5,593 nucleotides of DNA from Rubritepida sp. (lineage in GTDB: Bacteria > Pseudomonadota > Alphaproteobacteria > Acetobacterales > Acetobacteraceae): assembly GCA_028291485.1 (NCBI GenBank), contig JAQGHZ010000128.1:1-5593 (forward strand), given 5' to 3'. Below, one piece after another: positions 4,878-5,593 of the stretch. Position numbers and translations under genes: made by a program. The notes beneath the pieces were generated by a model. The model was not told the origin of the DNA. It worked only from the letters and a program-made list of their open reading frames with translations, and made no database searches. Each line of letters begins with the position of its first letter. Position 1 is the first letter of the stretch.

Positions 4878-5495
4878 TTGACGGAATCCGCACGCAGGCC
4901 GATCGCGAGCCGATCGTCCGGCTGGGCGATCGCGCTTGCCGCCCGGCTGGCGCGGGCGGGCGTCACGCCCAACAGCATTTCCGTGGCCTCGGTGGGTTTT
5001 GCGGCGGTCGGCGGTGCCCTGACGCTGATGCCGCATCCGCTGGCCTGGATCGGCGCGGCGCTCTGCGTGCAGGCGCGGCTGGTGTGCAACCTGTTGGACG
5101 GCATGGTCGCCATCGAGGGCGGCATGAAGACGCCGACCGGGGCGCTCTACAACGAGTTCCCCGATCGGATCGCCGACACGCTCTTCCTCGTGCCGCTGGG
5201 CTATGCGGCCGGCATGCCCTGGCTCGGCTGGGCCTGCGCGCTGCTGGCCGCGTTGACGGCCTATGTGCGCGTCTTTGGCGGATCGGTCGGGCTGCCGCAG
5301 GATTTTTCCGGCATCATGGCGAAGCAGCGCCGCATGGCCGCGCTGACCGCGGCGCTGGTGCTGGCGGCGATCGAGTGGCCCGTGTTCGGCACAGGCTGGG
5401 CGCTGCTGATGTGCGGCTGGCTGATTGCGCTCGGCAGCCTGGTGACCTGCGTCACGCGCAGCCAGGGCATCGCGCGCGCGCTGGGGCGCGCATGA
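4878..5495 (+). CDS. CDP-alcohol phosphatidyltransferase-family membrane protein
   Basis: A 205-residue integral inner-membrane enzyme, the usual size for the family, which joins a CDP-linked lipid or alcohol to an acceptor alcohol with release of CMP. Hydrophobic segments lie at about 33-50, 54-70, 101-132, 153-170 and 173-192. The signature D-x2-D-G-x2-A-R-x8-G-x3-D-x3-D aligns with residues 71-96: D74, G75, A78, G88 and D96 are kept, while the first Asp is N71, the Arg is I79 and the third Asp is N92. The phrases LLDGMVA, LYNEFPDR and MAKQRRMA are, from memory, shared by a poorly characterised clade, so the changes may be clade-typical and not damage. Start is TTG with a good ribosome binding site. 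Its stop overlaps the next start as ATGA, implying translational coupling to the acyltransferase and a role in phospholipid synthesis. The exact product is unknown. Confidence 0.85.
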   Translation: MTESARRPIASRSSGWAIALAARLARAGVTPNSISVASVGFAAVGGALTLMPHPLAWIGAALCVQARLVCNLLDGMVAIEGGMKTPTGALYNEFPDRIADTLFLVPLGYAAGMPWLGWACALLAALTAYVRVFGGSVGLPQDFSGIMAKQRRMAALTAALVLAAIEWPVFGTGWALLMCGWLIALGSLVTCVTRSQGIARALGRA

Positions 5496-5593
5496 CTTCG
5501 CTGATCCGCCGGGCGCTCATCGTCCTGGTGCGCTTCCTTGTCGGCGCGCGCGCCGACTGGCGCGGCTGCGCGCCCGTGACCACCCAGCGCATC
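5492..5593 (+). CDS. Probable 1-acyl-sn-glycerol-3-phosphate acyltransferase (PlsC-like), N-terminal part
   Basis: An open frame starts at ATG 5492 in a 4-base ATGA overlap with the preceding gene and runs off the window after 34 codons: a hydrophobic Leu/Val-rich start (LIRRALIVLVRFLVGARA), then DWRGCAPVTTQRI. In PlsC-like acyltransferases paired with this type of phosphatidyltransferase, the segment GCAP..xQRI comes directly before the catalytic H-x4-D box (YFANHxSHxD), which would lie just outside the window. The enzyme would acylate lysophosphatidic acid or a similar lipid at the inner membrane. The identification rests on the short tail and on operon context. Confidence 0.65.
   Translation, partial: MTSLIRRALIVLVRFLVGARADWRGCAPVTTQRI

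Noticed and set aside
2905..4881. A 658-codon plus-strand open frame
   Set aside because: It runs antisense through the amidohydrolase and out of frame through the binding-protein gene; its composition is low-complexity and it has no recognisable domain.
1..5593. CRISPR arrays, tRNA or rRNA genes, insertion sequences or attachment sites
   Set aside because: I saw no repeat-spacer pattern, no cloverleaf-like sequence, no transposase or integrase motifs and no flanking direct repeats anywhere in the window.

Overview
The window is about 5.6 kb of very GC-rich bacterial DNA with strongly G/C-biased third codon positions. It carries an unusually dense set of GANTC sites (the CcrM methylation target of Alphaproteobacteria), a stand-alone solute-binding protein of the TctC/Bug family, and other genes whose style fits a high-GC alphaproteobacterium. 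I would guess an Acetobacteraceae/Roseomonas-like genome, but that lineage call is inference from style and not from a marker gene.

Layout from left to right. Bases 1-41 may hold the last codons of a plus-strand gene. A minus-strand gene (1575 to 82) encodes a HerA/DUF87-type P-loop ATPase with a Pro/Arg-rich linker and a winged-helix-like tail. A 518-base gap (1576-2093) follows, with an AT-richer core (1681-1860, about 48% GC) that holds seven GANTC sites in 119 bases. A plus-strand sulfotransferase-like gene (2094-2855) has a well-formed promoter placed so that its transcript would begin at the ATG itself. A roughly 110-base palindromic element (2851-2959) lies between this gene and the convergent amidohydrolase gene and supplies the stop codons of both. 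The minus-strand amidohydrolase (3795 to 2956) resembles LigI, the 2-pyrone-4,6-dicarboxylate lactonase. It is divergent from a TctC/Bug periplasmic binding protein (3893-4837). A plus-strand lipid-synthesis pair closes the window: a CDP-alcohol phosphatidyltransferase with a TTG start (4878-5495), overlapping by ATGA a probable 1-acyl-glycerol-3-phosphate acyltransferase cut by the window end (5492-5593).

How they may work together. The binding protein and the lactonase-like enzyme share a 97-base divergent control region and plausibly form a small carboxylate uptake and degradation unit; no TctA/TctB membrane partners are present. The last two genes look translationally coupled and probably make or remodel a phospholipid. 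The ATPase and the sulfotransferase have no obvious partner here.

I see no mobile element, CRISPR array, tRNA or rRNA. The least ordinary features are the GANTC cluster, the putative leaderless promoter, the CTAG-bounded hairpin element, and three enzymes with substitutions at normally conserved motif positions.
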